From Mycobacterium arosiense ATCC BAA-1401 = DSM 45069 (GTDB lineage: Bacteria; Actinomycetota; Actinomycetes; Mycobacteriales; Mycobacteriaceae): a DNA stretch of 64,000 nucleotides. Below are positions 1 to 7,647 of the stretch, piece after piece. Where the stretch lies: positions 1-64,000 of the forward strand of contig NZ_MVHG01000004.1 of NCBI RefSeq assembly GCF_002086125.1, in the 5' to 3' direction. Position 1 is the stretch's first letter. Every line of letters starts with the position of its first letter. A program made the translations under genes and the position numbers. The notes under the pieces were generated by a model that was not told where the DNA came from, searched no databases, and saw only the letters and a list, made by a program, of their open reading frames with translations.

Positions 1-37
1 CTGCGGCACTGACCGCTTGAACCATCATCTCGAAGAA

Positions 38-196
38 TCACAAGACGACCCCGTACACCACGTCCCTGGACTTGACCCTGGTGTACGCAGAGCACATCGC
101 AGTAACCACAGACAGAATCGCAGTAGCCTGCCCAGAATCAACGGCCTGATTAGGTCCAAGGAAGTCCTGGACATCGCTAGCGGAGGGTGCGGCCAC
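38..196 (-). CDS. Short ORF resembling the N-terminus of a phage head-tail connector
   Basis: A GTG start overlaps the last base of the capsid stop codon, which is the position where tailed phages carry their head-tail connector gene. The 52-residue product begins VAAPSASDVQDFLG and has a helical stretch (ATAILSVVTAMCSAYTR), typical of gp6-like connectors that line the portal exit. Those proteins usually exceed 100 residues, so this frame is short. The same frame stays open after the stop up to the window edge, which hints at a nonsense or frameshift lesion, but the rest of the gene is not visible. The identification rests on position and a weak sequence resemblance. Confidence 0.35.
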   Translation of the reverse strand: MAAPSASDVQDFLGPNQAVDSGQATAILSVVTAMCSAYTRVKSRDVVYGVVL

Positions 197-1029
197 TATG
201 CCGAATGGACGATGTTGACAACGCCGGCCGGGTTGGCGAAACCCCACGAAACACGCGCAGTTGCGCGGATTTGTACGGCATCATAGGCGAAGGCGGCGGA
301 CTTGTCCGGCACAACCGTGGTTCCGGTGCGCTGCACGGTGTAGACCTGGGAGGCATCGAAGCCCCACACATTCCCGTCCGCCACGTCCACCGACACGATA
401 ACCGGGACACCCGCGATGGTCAGACCGTCCACGACACCGTTGGTGTCCAACAGGCTCGTGTTGTAGCCGGTGCCCACCTTGGCCTGTGACAGCGCGAGCG
501 CAACATCCTGGGCCAGGACAAAGTGCGTCAGGGTGGCGCCGTTGGTGAGGGCGTGACTCTTGGCCTCGTGGAAGGCATCCAAATTGGTGTAGGTGGCGCC
601 GGGGTCCACGGTTTGAATGCCGGACAGGCTCAGTACGCCGTTGGGGGCGTTGGTGGTGGTGTTGGCGAAAAACGCCGCGTCGATCTTTTTCGCAATCGAC
701 CGCGCCAGGGACGTGCCGACCTGCTCCGCGATGGCGGGGTTGGTGTCCTCGTACGCCTCGTTGCTGATCTGGGTCAAACCAGCGGTTTTCTTGGGGGTGA
801 TCACCAGCTCGTTGGTGGTGGGGTCGGTCAGCGAAATCTGGGTGTTCTCCGCATACCAGCCCACAGCCGGGTCGGCGGTGATCATTGGGAAGCGAATCGA
901 TTCGTTCCCGGTCTGCACAACGGTCGCAACATGGAAAGCCACCGATTTGGCCGCGATGACCGTATCAATCAGCTTCCCATAGTCGTGGGGTGACCATGCT
1001 TCCTGCAAGGCCGAGTCTAGAACTGCCAT
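196..1029 (-). CDS. Phage major capsid protein, HK97-like
   Basis: This 277-residue protein is the shell subunit of the phage-like element. The N-terminal segment (residues 1-60) and the central TDPTTNELVITPKKTAGL region followed by ISNEAYED match the N-arm/E-loop and spine-helix layout of HK97-fold capsids. The length is that of actinophage capsids lacking a fused delta domain, and no prohead protease is visible next to it. An AAGGAT Shine-Dalgarno sequence precedes the ATG. The gene follows portal and scaffold genes in the usual head-module order, with a 91-base gap before it. The family call is confident; nothing shows whether particles are made. Confidence 0.85.
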   Translation of the reverse strand: MAVLDSALQEAWSPHDYGKLIDTVIAAKSVAFHVATVVQTGNESIRFPMITADPAVGWYAENTQISLTDPTTNELVITPKKTAGLTQISNEAYEDTNPAIAEQVGTSLARSIAKKIDAAFFANTTTNAPNGVLSLSGIQTVDPGATYTNLDAFHEAKSHALTNGATLTHFVLAQDVALALSQAKVGTGYNTSLLDTNGVVDGLTIAGVPVIVSVDVADGNVWGFDASQVYTVQRTGTTVVPDKSAAFAYDAVQIRATARVSWGFANPAGVVNIVHSA

Positions 1030-1120
1030 GAATAATCCTTAATGGTGAAAAGTTTTGTTGGGGGAGTTCGGAGCGTCGAGCCCCTGAAAAGAATTTCGGA
1101 CGCCTGGTCCTAATTCAATT

Positions 1121-1486
1121 TTACCGGAATAGCCCGGAGAAGTCTGTGGGTTTTGAATCGCCACGGGAGCCCTGGCCGATATCTCCTGGTGACGGTTTCC
1201 TCGAAGCCAGGTGGGGTTTGCTTTCCAGTAGGGAATTAATGGCCGTTGAGAGCTTATCTGGGTCGTCCAAATGGTCGGCCGAGTAGGGAAGGTCGGAAGC
1301 GTCCGCTAAACGTCCTGTGGCCTTAACTAGGGCGGTGTGTAGGCGTTTCTCTGAGGCCTGTGTGCGTTCGCGCCATTTCGCGTTTTCTCTGCGCAGTTCT
1401 TCGACAACTTCCCGAGGAAACATTTCCGCCTCCTCCGTGGTGGCGGTATCCGCTTCCGGTTCGTCTACGGTGATTTCGTCAGCCAT
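1121..1486 (-). CDS. Putative phage scaffolding protein
   Basis: The 121-residue product is highly charged. Residues 20-65 (EMFPREVVEELRRENAKWRE onwards) form a predicted coiled coil and the acidic N-terminus is rich in Glu and Thr. It ends in a basic and aromatic tail (KPTDFSGLFR), a common arrangement in scaffolds that bind the inside of the capsid. The gene overlaps the end of the portal gene by 8 bases and precedes the capsid gene, the usual scaffold position. No specific motif proves the role; the call rests on composition, length and position. Confidence 0.6.
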   Translation of the reverse strand: MADEITVDEPEADTATTEEAEMFPREVVEELRRENAKWRERTQASEKRLHTALVKATGRLADASDLPYSADHLDDPDKLSTAINSLLESKPHLASRKPSPGDIGQGSRGDSKPTDFSGLFR

Positions 1487-2882
1487 TTATTCCTCTGTCC
1501 TGTGACGTGGCTTTAGTAATTGCACTGAGCTGGGAGTACTCTTTACTGAACTGGTCGTTGTCCAGCCGGTTAATTTCTGCCTCGATCTCGTCGGCAGACA
1601 TTCCCAATTTGGCCAGTGCCGTTTCGCGCGAGTACAGAGGAGGCGTGGACAATTTGACCATTGCGTCGCTTTCTTCTGCGATGGAGCGATAATCCGCCGG
1701 CCCCCACTTTGTCCTGACCTTCACACTTTCAACGGGGACGCCGTCAGCAACCGCGATCATGAGCCTTGCAACCCGGTCCCAGGTTTTGCCGAAGGCCTTA
1801 GCTTTCTCCTCACTGCGGGCCGTGAGGCCAGCCGCTTCCGCCCTATATGCATCCGCGCTGGCGGGTTGGTCGGTCAAAATGCCCAGGTAATTACTAGGCA
1901 ATGCCGAGGTTGCCTGGGCAGCCGCCATAAGAACCTTCACCAGACTCTCGTAGCCAGCTAGGTCCGCTGCGGGCAGCTGGCCGATTTTCACATTGCCGTT
2001 CTCATCCTCAACAGCGATCATCCGGGCACCCTCGGGGATTGGGTTAACGGTGTCTATGATTTGTTCCCCGTTGGCGTCTAAAACCGGGGTGCCATTCTGG
2101 TCCACGCGAGGAACTTCCGTCAGCGGGATTCCGGAAATATAACGGCGCGGGCGCGCACAAAAATTGCTCGTCACCAAGGCATCGGCAACGGTCATATCAA
2201 TCGCACCGTTGATTGGAATCAAATCGTGAATCTCCGAGGTGCCCAAATTCGCCCGTTCCGGATAATTCAAACCGGGAACATGGATGCGGCCCGGGTTGCG
2301 GAACTGTGCCACGGGTGGGGTGCCCAGCGGGTTCGCGATCTCCTTGACCAGTTGGAAATCCGTATTAGCTCCAACGCTGTCGGCCACGTACTGCTGAATC
2401 ACATCCGGTAGATAGAGCCAGCAGTGCGTCTGGCCGCGCGAATAGTATCGCTTGATGCACTCGGTTATCTCCCTTGTCCCCGGGTCGATATGCGCAGCAA
2501 CGTTTCTAGAAGACTCGATTGTGACATTCGGCGAGCCTTGTGAGTCTACCCACACGAAAGCCCAGGATGAGCCGTAAAGCAACGCTTCACGGTGGGCGGA
2601 CGCTGACTCAATATCGAGTTCGTTATCCTCAAACCACTCCCAGAGTCTAGAGTCGCCTTCAAAGCCGCAGACCCTTAGCCGCTCCACAATGGAATTAATG
2701 GATAGCCGACAAAGATTAATGGACAGGCGTTCCAGTTTGTTGCCGAGCGCTTCGCGTGATTCGGGCTCGATGAAATGGAGTTGATTGTTCAAACCCTCAT
2801 ACCAGCGGGAAAGCATCTGATAGCGCGGTTGTGGGGCGTCTAGGGTTTGTAGGAGATCTGCGAGCACATCGGGGGTCGTCAT
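1479..2882 (-). CDS. Phage portal protein, SPP1 gp6-like
   Basis: This 467-residue protein would form the dodecameric DNA-entry ring at one capsid vertex. Family features include the N-terminal RYQMLSRWYEG helix, the INSIVERLRVCGF segment, the YGSSWAFVWVD strand near residue 105, and the long C-terminal helical region with SALPSNYLG and ADAYRAEAAGL that corresponds to the stem and tunnel-loop part. Its length is normal for the family. It overlaps the terminase stop by 4 bases (ATGA) and the scaffold-like gene by 8, so the head genes look translationally coupled. The reading frame is intact. Confidence 0.9.
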   Translation of the reverse strand: MTTPDVLADLLQTLDAPQPRYQMLSRWYEGLNNQLHFIEPESREALGNKLERLSINLCRLSINSIVERLRVCGFEGDSRLWEWFEDNELDIESASAHREALLYGSSWAFVWVDSQGSPNVTIESSRNVAAHIDPGTREITECIKRYYSRGQTHCWLYLPDVIQQYVADSVGANTDFQLVKEIANPLGTPPVAQFRNPGRIHVPGLNYPERANLGTSEIHDLIPINGAIDMTVADALVTSNFCARPRRYISGIPLTEVPRVDQNGTPVLDANGEQIIDTVNPIPEGARMIAVEDENGNVKIGQLPAADLAGYESLVKVLMAAAQATSALPSNYLGILTDQPASADAYRAEAAGLTARSEEKAKAFGKTWDRVARLMIAVADGVPVESVKVRTKWGPADYRSIAEESDAMVKLSTPPLYSRETALAKLGMSADEIEAEINRLDNDQFSKEYSQLSAITKATSQDRGING

Positions 2883-4345
2883 GACCAGCTAGCTACTTTC
2901 ATTCGTCTTTTAGGTTTATTCGCGTAGAAAAGGCAGCGGGTGTGAGCCTGGATGAGTGCAGCACAGGCGTCGATCTTTTTGGCGCTAGTCTTCCGGGAGG
3001 TCTTATCAATGGTGATTCCATAATTCGTCTCGACCATTTTGGTGGCGAGCACATGTTCTCTTAGACGCTTATCACCCGAATGGGTGAAGTTCCCGTTTAT
3101 CGCCGCCGTGCGGAAGTCATTAACCGCCTGGGAGACCATCTTGGGAGACGACCAGAGAAACTTAACTATCGGTATCTTTTCGCCTTCTAGCTTCTGCAGG
3201 GAGGCGTTCCACCTGAATGGGTCTGCGATGACCTCGCGCACCCGGTATTTGTGGCAGGCGGCGCGAATCGCGTCCTCCACCGATGCCACGTCGATCCGGA
3301 AGTCGGGTGTGCCGTCGTTCTCCCACAGTCTGAATAGCTCGAATCGAGGTTCAGGCGAAACGGTGCCCACCACCAAGGCCGTGGAGTCCGCGTTCTGTCC
3401 GCCCACGCTGCCGTCAAACCCAACCACCACCTCCGCCCCATCCGGGATCGGATTTGGCGTAGCTAGTCCGTCCCACACATCGGCGCCGACCAGCGGGGAT
3501 TCGTTCGATTCCACAAATTGGCAGAGGCGGGAGCGGCGGTAGGCCGGCTCGGGCACCATGCGGGCGTCCCTGGCGAACACATCCATGGCCAGGAAGTCGC
3601 CATAGGCCGGGTTGGCGAGGCGGATACAGTGCTCACACAGCAAGTCGTGATGCTGAAACTCATCGGCGGAGAACTCGCGCCACACGAGGAAGTCGTCGCC
3701 CAGCTCCCGGTGCAGACTGCGCCATTCCACCAGCACGGAGTTCTCTTTCTCCGCCGGGGGTGTACCGATGCCGACCAGTGTCGATTCGGGGCGTTTACCC
3801 TGCGCCAAATCCAGGGCCGCAACCGTGGCTTTCGGCGTGTATTGCAATTCGTCAACAATGCACAGCGAGAAGTTGAGCCCTTCCAAGCTTTCCGCTTCGC
3901 TTGGTAGGCACTCAAACTTGGACTCGAGGTGAGGAATCCTGATCTCTTCCTCGAGCACCTGGCAGCGAGAAGCCAACTCCGGGCTTCCCTTCACCAGCGC
4001 CCTAGCAATACCGAACAAAATGCTGGCTTGTTTCTGATTACGGGCGCAAATGATCACATGACCGCGGCTACCGCCTGTGAAAAGCTCGTACACAGCCCAG
4101 CAGGCTAGGAGCGAACTCTTACCATTACCCCGACCAATCATCCATCCGGCGAGGCGTGGACGCGGTTTCGCATCCATCACCGAGGCGACAAGCTCAATCT
4201 GCCAATCCCGCAGATCGACCGGCTTCCCTTTGTGGTGCCCGTCAGGTACTTTCAGGAAGCGTTTACAGAATTGTGCGAACCGCTCCGATTCTTTCCCACG
4301 CGGACGCCACGGCAGCGGTGAACTGTCCACCTGTTTGAGGCGCAT
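2879..4345 (-). CDS. Phage terminase large subunit
   Basis: This is the ATPase-nuclease that packages phage DNA. The 488-residue protein has a Walker A motif GRGNGKSS at 71-78, a Walker B LCIVDE at 161-166 ending in the catalytic Glu, and a GIGTPP coupling motif near 192-197. A C-terminal RNase H-like nuclease region starts at VVGFDGS (Asp311) with a further acidic site in ADPFRWN. The length is usual for HK97-like phages. An HNH endonuclease gene lies just upstream, a pairing common in phages that cut cos ends. No small terminase subunit was recognised in the window. The frame is intact and key residues are present. Confidence 0.92.
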   Translation of the reverse strand: MRLKQVDSSPLPWRPRGKESERFAQFCKRFLKVPDGHHKGKPVDLRDWQIELVASVMDAKPRPRLAGWMIGRGNGKSSLLACWAVYELFTGGSRGHVIICARNQKQASILFGIARALVKGSPELASRCQVLEEEIRIPHLESKFECLPSEAESLEGLNFSLCIVDELQYTPKATVAALDLAQGKRPESTLVGIGTPPAEKENSVLVEWRSLHRELGDDFLVWREFSADEFQHHDLLCEHCIRLANPAYGDFLAMDVFARDARMVPEPAYRRSRLCQFVESNESPLVGADVWDGLATPNPIPDGAEVVVGFDGSVGGQNADSTALVVGTVSPEPRFELFRLWENDGTPDFRIDVASVEDAIRAACHKYRVREVIADPFRWNASLQKLEGEKIPIVKFLWSSPKMVSQAVNDFRTAAINGNFTHSGDKRLREHVLATKMVETNYGITIDKTSRKTSAKKIDACAALIQAHTRCLFYANKPKRRMKVASWS

Positions 4346-4523
4346 AATTCCGTTTCGTGAAAATGGCAGCGAAAATGGTCAGGTTTTGTGCGTTGACCTG
4401 CGCGGGGCCCGTCAACGAACCCCTCCCCGCTTTTGCATGAGTGTCGGGGATTGCAGCGATCGACCCCTACCCCCCTCACCTGCGGGGATGGTTCTACAGC
4501 AAACATTAGCTGGATCTCTCAAT

Positions 4524-4586
4524 GGGGGAAATCCGCCGCGTTTCCGCAGGTCAGAGCCTCGTGAACGGGGGAAATCCCTGACCTGC
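4524..4586. repeat. Paired direct and inverted repeats between HNH and terminase genes
   Basis: The 205-base gap between the HNH stop and the terminase start holds two copies of GGGGGAAATCC (4524-4534 and 4567-4577). Interleaved with them is a 9-base inverted repeat, GCAGGTCAG (4546-4554) and CTGACCTGC (4578-4586). The right arm lies inside the end of the HNH gene. Repeats next to terminase genes can be packaging recognition sites or a terminator stem; the sequence does not say which. No open reading frame in the gap looks coding. Confidence 0.4.
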
Positions 4587-4937
4587 ACGTTTGTACTTAG
4601 CTATGCGGTCCTCGACCATCTGACGCTCCTCACCTGTGCAGTGGTTGCCGCGTCTGCGTTGGCAGTCCATGCACCACACACGCAGGTTGTGCACTACGAA
4701 GATGAGGTCGGCCCGTTCGCTGGCCGGCACAATGTGGTCGACGCTTAATGCGGTGGTTGAGCCGCACTTCTCACACTGCGGTGATTGGGCTCTCAGACGC
4801 TTACTGAGCCGTTTCCAGCGCTGAGTGTGTAGGAACGGGTGAGAGCGGATTCCGCGGTTGTCTGGGCGCTTACAGTCGTCGCATCTGCTGTGAGGTGTTG
4901 GTGTGCCGCAATCCAGGCATGGCCTAGGCAGTCCCAT
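4551..4937 (-). CDS. HNH endonuclease next to terminase
   Basis: The 128-residue protein contains an N-terminal zinc pair (Cys7/Cys10 with Cys19/Cys22) and an HNH core. The core runs from Cys55-x2-Cys58 through VDHIVPAS (Asp67-His68) and HNLRVWC (Asn84) to Cys89-x2-Cys92 and NH near 98-99. Such proteins beside terminase genes assist specific DNA cutting during packaging in several HK97-like phages. The start overlaps the preceding 57-residue gene by 14 bases, placing it last in a chain of overlapping small genes. It is intact. Confidence 0.88.
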   Translation of the reverse strand: MGLPRPCLDCGTPTPHSRCDDCKRPDNRGIRSHPFLHTQRWKRLSKRLRAQSPQCEKCGSTTALSVDHIVPASERADLIFVVHNLRVWCMDCQRRRGNHCTGEERQMVEDRIAKYKRAGQGFPPFTRL

Positions 4938-5097
4938 AGAACTCGTCTAGATGCCTTTGAAGGCTCTTAATCAAATGGGGCTCGATGTCCGCGCGGTCGG
5001 CGTGACGTAGTTCTTGCTTCAACAGGAAGTCGATGGCAAAGCATTCGTCGTCGCTTCTGGTTCGGTTCCAGACCATTACGTGATCGTCATTACTCAT
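4924..5097 (-). CDS. 57-residue phage protein, function unknown
   Basis: The ATG overlaps the stop of the upstream 74-residue gene as ATGA, and its TAG stop lies 14 bases inside the HNH gene, so it fills a place in a tightly coupled chain. The product begins MSNDDHVMVWNRTRSDD, is acidic, and its second half (KSLQRHLDEFYG) is predicted helical. No family is recognised. The overlaps on both sides and absence of other candidates in this gap are the evidence that it is a real gene. Confidence 0.7.
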   Translation of the reverse strand: MSNDDHVMVWNRTRSDDECFAIDFLLKQELRHADRADIEPHLIKSLQRHLDEFYGTA

Positions 5098-5318
5098 GCT
5101 TGTTCTCCGTGATCTTCAAGGTCGGCCAAGCCCTCTAGGATGCTGTGGTCGATCATCTTGGATAGATGGTCGAATGCGATCCCGTCCATGACGAAATCTT
5201 TGGTCACGTCATTGTGGTCAAGTGTGCGCAATACGTACTTGCCGTTGCCGGCGTAGTGTGTGGCAGCACCGACGAGGACATGCAGGTTCTCGGGTTGAAT
5301 GTGTTCTTCGATGATCAT
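5094..5318 (-). CDS. 74-residue phage protein, function unknown
   Basis: This small acidic protein (MIIEEHIQPENLHVLVG) overlaps its upstream neighbour by ATGA and its downstream neighbour in the same way, which supports translation as part of a coupled set. The sequence alternates short strands (GKYVLRTLDHNDVTKDFVM) with a C-terminal helix (LSKMIDHSILEGLADLE). There are no cysteines, signal peptide or membrane segments. The family is not recognised. Confidence 0.75.
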   Translation of the reverse strand: MIIEEHIQPENLHVLVGAATHYAGNGKYVLRTLDHNDVTKDFVMDGIAFDHLSKMIDHSILEGLADLEDHGEQA

Positions 5319-5482
5319 GACTCGAGTTTCTTTCGGAGTTTATGCGCCAATATGTGGCAGAGGTCGACGGTGAGGTTTACTCGAGTGTGCTTGTCGTTAT
5401 CAACGAGCACGAGATCCATGACGCCGCGAGATGGATGACCGATGACATCGAGACTGTGCGGAAAGATGGTTTCGTAGTCCAC
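5315..5482 (-). CDS. 55-residue phage protein, function unknown
   Basis: A GTG start lies 7 bases after the TAA of the structural gene upstream, with GGAAG two bases before it, a short but plausible ribosome site. The stop overlaps the ATG of the next gene as ATGA. The product starts VDYETIFPHSLDVIGHP and ends in a basic helix (HILAHKLRKKLES). An internal ATG at residue 22 could also serve as start. Evidence for reality is the position and end overlap; no function is recognised. Confidence 0.6.
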   Translation of the reverse strand: MDYETIFPHSLDVIGHPSRGVMDLVLVDNDKHTRVNLTVDLCHILAHKLRKKLES

Positions 5483-5489
5483 GGCTTCC

Positions 5490-6461
5490 TTACGGGATTA
5501 GCGGGACCACAATTGATCCCCAGTTGTCCGAGGCCGTAGTGGTAGCGTAGAACGTCACAGAACCACCCGGAGCGTCACCAAACACCATCGGAATATGCTG
5601 ACCGGAAATGTAGGTCTGATTGTATCGCTGGGATTGGGAATAGCTGCTGAACGTGTGGGTGTCACCGGAGAACACCTGGAATAGCCTTGTCCCCGGAGAT
5701 CCACTCACGGTATGCGATGCGGTTGCGCCAGTTCCCGTCGCGGTAAGGGGCGTGCCGAAACTCGACACATTGAAATACGATGCGGAAGACGCCCCACCCG
5801 CATCACTTCCCGACAACGAAACCGAGATGTTTTGACTACCGGTAGGCGGGGTCAACAAGCCGAACACGATTATCCCGCGGCTACCGGTGTAGCTGTTCAA
5901 CGCATAAAGTTGCGTCATCGCCGTACTGCCCACCTTGGCCGTGGCCGTGAGGGCAGCGTTAACGTTAACCACGACGAGAACGCTATTCCCGGTGATCGTC
6001 TGCGACCAGCTGTAACTCGACTTAACCCCGGAATCCCCGACACCGGCCGCATCAAAGGTGACCGAACGAGTACCGGACATTCCCAAAGACACCGTGGGGT
6101 GCAACGCGAACGCCGCAGGCTCCTTAGAACCACCCTGCATTGACATCGACGGGTTGACAGCGTTGAGGACGAATGCCGTATCAGGTGTCTCAAAGTTGGA
6201 CATGCCGATTCGTGGTGAGACACCGACGCTGAAAGCTGCTGGTTGCCTGGCCCCTGCCGCCATTGAGATTGTTGGCGCAACCCGCACAGTCACGTTTTGC
6301 GGCGGCATCATCGAAATGCTCGGCTCGACCTTCAGGTTCAAGCTTGCGTCCGGGACCTGGCGCATCACAACAGTTGGCTCTAGCTCGACACCGAATTGGG
6401 TGAAGATCAATCCGACGCCGTTGAAGCCGGTTCCCGGTGGGCCACCAGTGGTGATCGTCAT
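5490..6461 (-). CDS. Repeat-containing phage structural protein, possibly tail or fibre related
   Basis: The product is 323 residues from the ATG at MTITTGG; a TTG three codons earlier is possible. Residues 25-125 carry about six degenerate copies of a short strand motif ending in P-x-[IV]-x-M (for example KVEPSISM, RVAPTISM, GVSPRIGM) spaced about 17-25 residues apart. The second half is Ser/Thr/Gly-rich and beta-like (GSQNISVSLSGSDAGG), similar in flavour to actinophage minor tail and fibre proteins. It sits between the excisionase-like gene and the small-gene chain, away from any tail module. No cysteines or signal peptide are present. The function is inferred from composition only. Confidence 0.6.
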   Translation of the reverse strand: MTITTGGPPGTGFNGVGLIFTQFGVELEPTVVMRQVPDASLNLKVEPSISMMPPQNVTVRVAPTISMAAGARQPAAFSVGVSPRIGMSNFETPDTAFVLNAVNPSMSMQGGSKEPAAFALHPTVSLGMSGTRSVTFDAAGVGDSGVKSSYSWSQTITGNSVLVVVNVNAALTATAKVGSTAMTQLYALNSYTGSRGIIVFGLLTPPTGSQNISVSLSGSDAGGASSASYFNVSSFGTPLTATGTGATASHTVSGSPGTRLFQVFSGDTHTFSSYSQSQRYNQTYISGQHIPMVFGDAPGGSVTFYATTTASDNWGSIVVPLIP

Positions 6462-6520
6462 ATGCTGCAATCGCTAATTGGGGAATACATCACTTATCTA
6501 CTCGCTGAATGTTGCGATCC

Positions 6521-6721
6521 TCAGTGATCACTCAAGGCTTGACCCCTAGTTGTGGCTCGACGCTCATACTCGAGATAAGTCTCTAAATCTTTTTTTAGGT
6601 AAACCACACGACCGGCACGTTTATACGAGAGTGGGCCGCGATTTTCCCACCTCATCTGCCGCAGCGTCCACGGGGAATATCCCAACATCTCGGCTGCTTC
6701 ATTAGTTGTCAGGACATCCAT
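6521..6721 (-). CDS. Excisionase-like helix-turn-helix protein
   Basis: The 66-residue product MDVLTTNEAAEMLGYSPWTL is a classic MerR-type HTH_17 domain: a first helix (TNEAAEMLG), a recognition helix (PWTLRQMRWE) and a wing (GPLSYKRAGRVVYLKKDLE). Proteins of this type act as excisionases or as controllers in mobile elements. The start was chosen because AAGGAG and AAGGA lie just upstream of this ATG; a frame extending 21 codons further back has no comparable site. The location in the same element as a tyrosine integrase supports an Xis role, but a regulator of lysogeny is equally possible. Confidence 0.8.
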   Translation of the reverse strand: MDVLTTNEAAEMLGYSPWTLRQMRWENRGPLSYKRAGRVVYLKKDLETYLEYERRATTRGQALSDH

Positions 6722-7186
6722 ATTCCTTGCTCCTTGCCCAACCTGGTACTGCACGGCCAAATAATCTTCAATGGGTTGCACCATCCTTGGCCGTGAATAG
6801 TCTTGACCCCCATGGGCCTGCGGCGGTCACTCGATCACGAACTCTTGCGACTGCTCAGGCTGCAGGTTGGACAGTCCTCGTGTATCAATCTGATTCAATA
6901 TCCGGGTATCTCACTCGTCCCGGCCGTGCTCTCACTTGTCCGGTTCCCGGATTGACCCTCACTTACGAGGGGGCAGGTAACACAATGTGGCCGAAGCCTA
7001 CTGCGCTTACAGAGCACAGGAAAGAATTGCCCTATATCCGGCATACACTGAACCAGTGTTAGTGGTCTGACCCCGAACGGGGAACTTAATGGAGCGCCGT
7101 CTGTCATCACGACGATGGCATTTAAATTGCTCTTGCCTTAATTGTATCAGCAATTGCTGAATGGGGGATTTTTCTATAGCAGTGGG
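6722..7186. other. Control region without a convincing gene
   Basis: No open frame here looks coding on either strand. The right part is AT-rich and holds a cluster of symmetric elements: ACACTG-aac-CAGTGT (7045-7059), a small hairpin CCCC-GAAC-GGGG (7071-7082), and a perfect 14-base palindrome TCAGCAATTGCTGA (7147-7160). These would suit regulator binding sites or promoters for the excisionase-like gene. A conventional phage repressor gene was looked for here and not found. Confidence 0.45.
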
Positions 7187-7411
7187 TCAGCGATGGCCGG
7201 GATCTATGCTGGCCAGCAGCACATTCCTAGTCTGACCATTGGCGAATCTGATCTCGACGCCGCGCACTTCATCCCGCCAATTGGCTATAGGAGAGTGCAG
7301 GCGGCCTTTGTCGTCGCGCCAAGCGCCTCTACGGTTGCGAGGGATAAAGGTGTCCACATATACATTATCCCCCAAGTTGCCGCTTCGTCGGTTGAGCGTA
7401 AAAGTTCCCAA
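7187..7411 (-). CDS. Small protein of unknown function in the prophage control region
   Basis: The longest frame gives 74 residues from a TTG that lies inside the 16-base palindrome; a GTG 19 codons later (VDTFIPRN) is an alternative with GGGG upstream. The product is basic and Arg-rich (IPRNRRGAWRDDKGRLHSP) with a beta-like C-terminus (GVEIRFANGQTRNVLLAS). It is divergent from the two small rightward genes and would be a natural partner of the operator between them. The family is not recognised and the start is unsure. Confidence 0.45.
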   Translation of the reverse strand: MGTFTLNRRSGNLGDNVYVDTFIPRNRRGAWRDDKGRLHSPIANWRDEVRGVEIRFANGQTRNVLLASIDPGHR

Positions 7412-7420
7412 ATTTGGGAA
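7405..7420. promoter_or_regulatory. Perfect 16-base palindrome, candidate operator
   Basis: TTCCCAAATTTGGGAA is fully self-complementary and lies in the divergent space between the leftward small gene and the rightward pair. It overlaps the proposed TTG start on the left and is 15 bases before the -10 element of the rightward promoter. This is where a phage switch operator would sit. Binding by any particular regulator is inference. Confidence 0.5.
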
Positions 7421-7434
7421 ACGGCAAAGGCTCG

Positions 7435-7440
7435 TAAACT
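7435..7440 (+). promoter_or_regulatory. Candidate -10 element for a leaderless transcript
   Basis: TAAACT fits the mycobacterial -10 pattern TANNNT and ends six bases before the ATG of the downstream gene. That spacing would place transcription start at the A of the ATG. No Shine-Dalgarno sequence is seen in the intervening bases, as expected for a leaderless message. Confidence 0.4.
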
Positions 7441-7446
7441 GTATGC

Positions 7447-7647
7447 ATGGACATTGTGATAAGGCGAATCCTGGACGACGGCACCGTGCAGGTTTTGATT
7501 CAGCAACAGCACAGCGAAAAGATGAATGACTTCCGTTTTCGTGGCGACATCTTCACGCCCCAAGAGGCCCTTAGGTTAGCGCTGAAACAGGCCGAGCTTC
7601 TGCCCTACGAGCACCCGCAATCCCGCGACTGGCTGGCCGACGAGTGA
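7447..7647 (+). CDS. 66-residue prophage protein, function unknown
   Basis: The product starts MDIVIRRILDDGTVQVLIQQ and ends with a helical segment (TPQEALRLALKQAELLPYEH). It is acidic overall, with no cysteines or membrane segments. Its stop overlaps the start of the next gene (GTGA), so the two are probably co-translated. Initiation may be leaderless, given a TAAACT element six bases upstream and no ribosome site. Proteins of this size are common next to integrases in actinobacterial phages, but I do not recognise a characterised family. Confidence 0.6.
   Translation: MDIVIRRILDDGTVQVLIQQQHSEKMNDFRFRGDIFTPQEALRLALKQAELLPYEHPQSRDWLADE

Noticed and set aside
4252..4506. 84-codon frame overlapping the terminase start, considered as small terminase
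   Set aside because: It overlaps the terminase gene by about 95 bases, has a Cys/His/Arg-rich random composition and no HTH, so it does not look like a small terminase subunit.
5342..5539. 65-codon plus-strand frame between tail-like and small phage genes
   Set aside because: The minus strand holds a 55-codon gene with end overlaps in the same place, which explains the open frame better.
6895..7110. 71-codon frame in the prophage control region
   Set aside because: No ribosome site, no phage-like motif, and it crosses the inverted repeats; I treat the stretch as regulatory.
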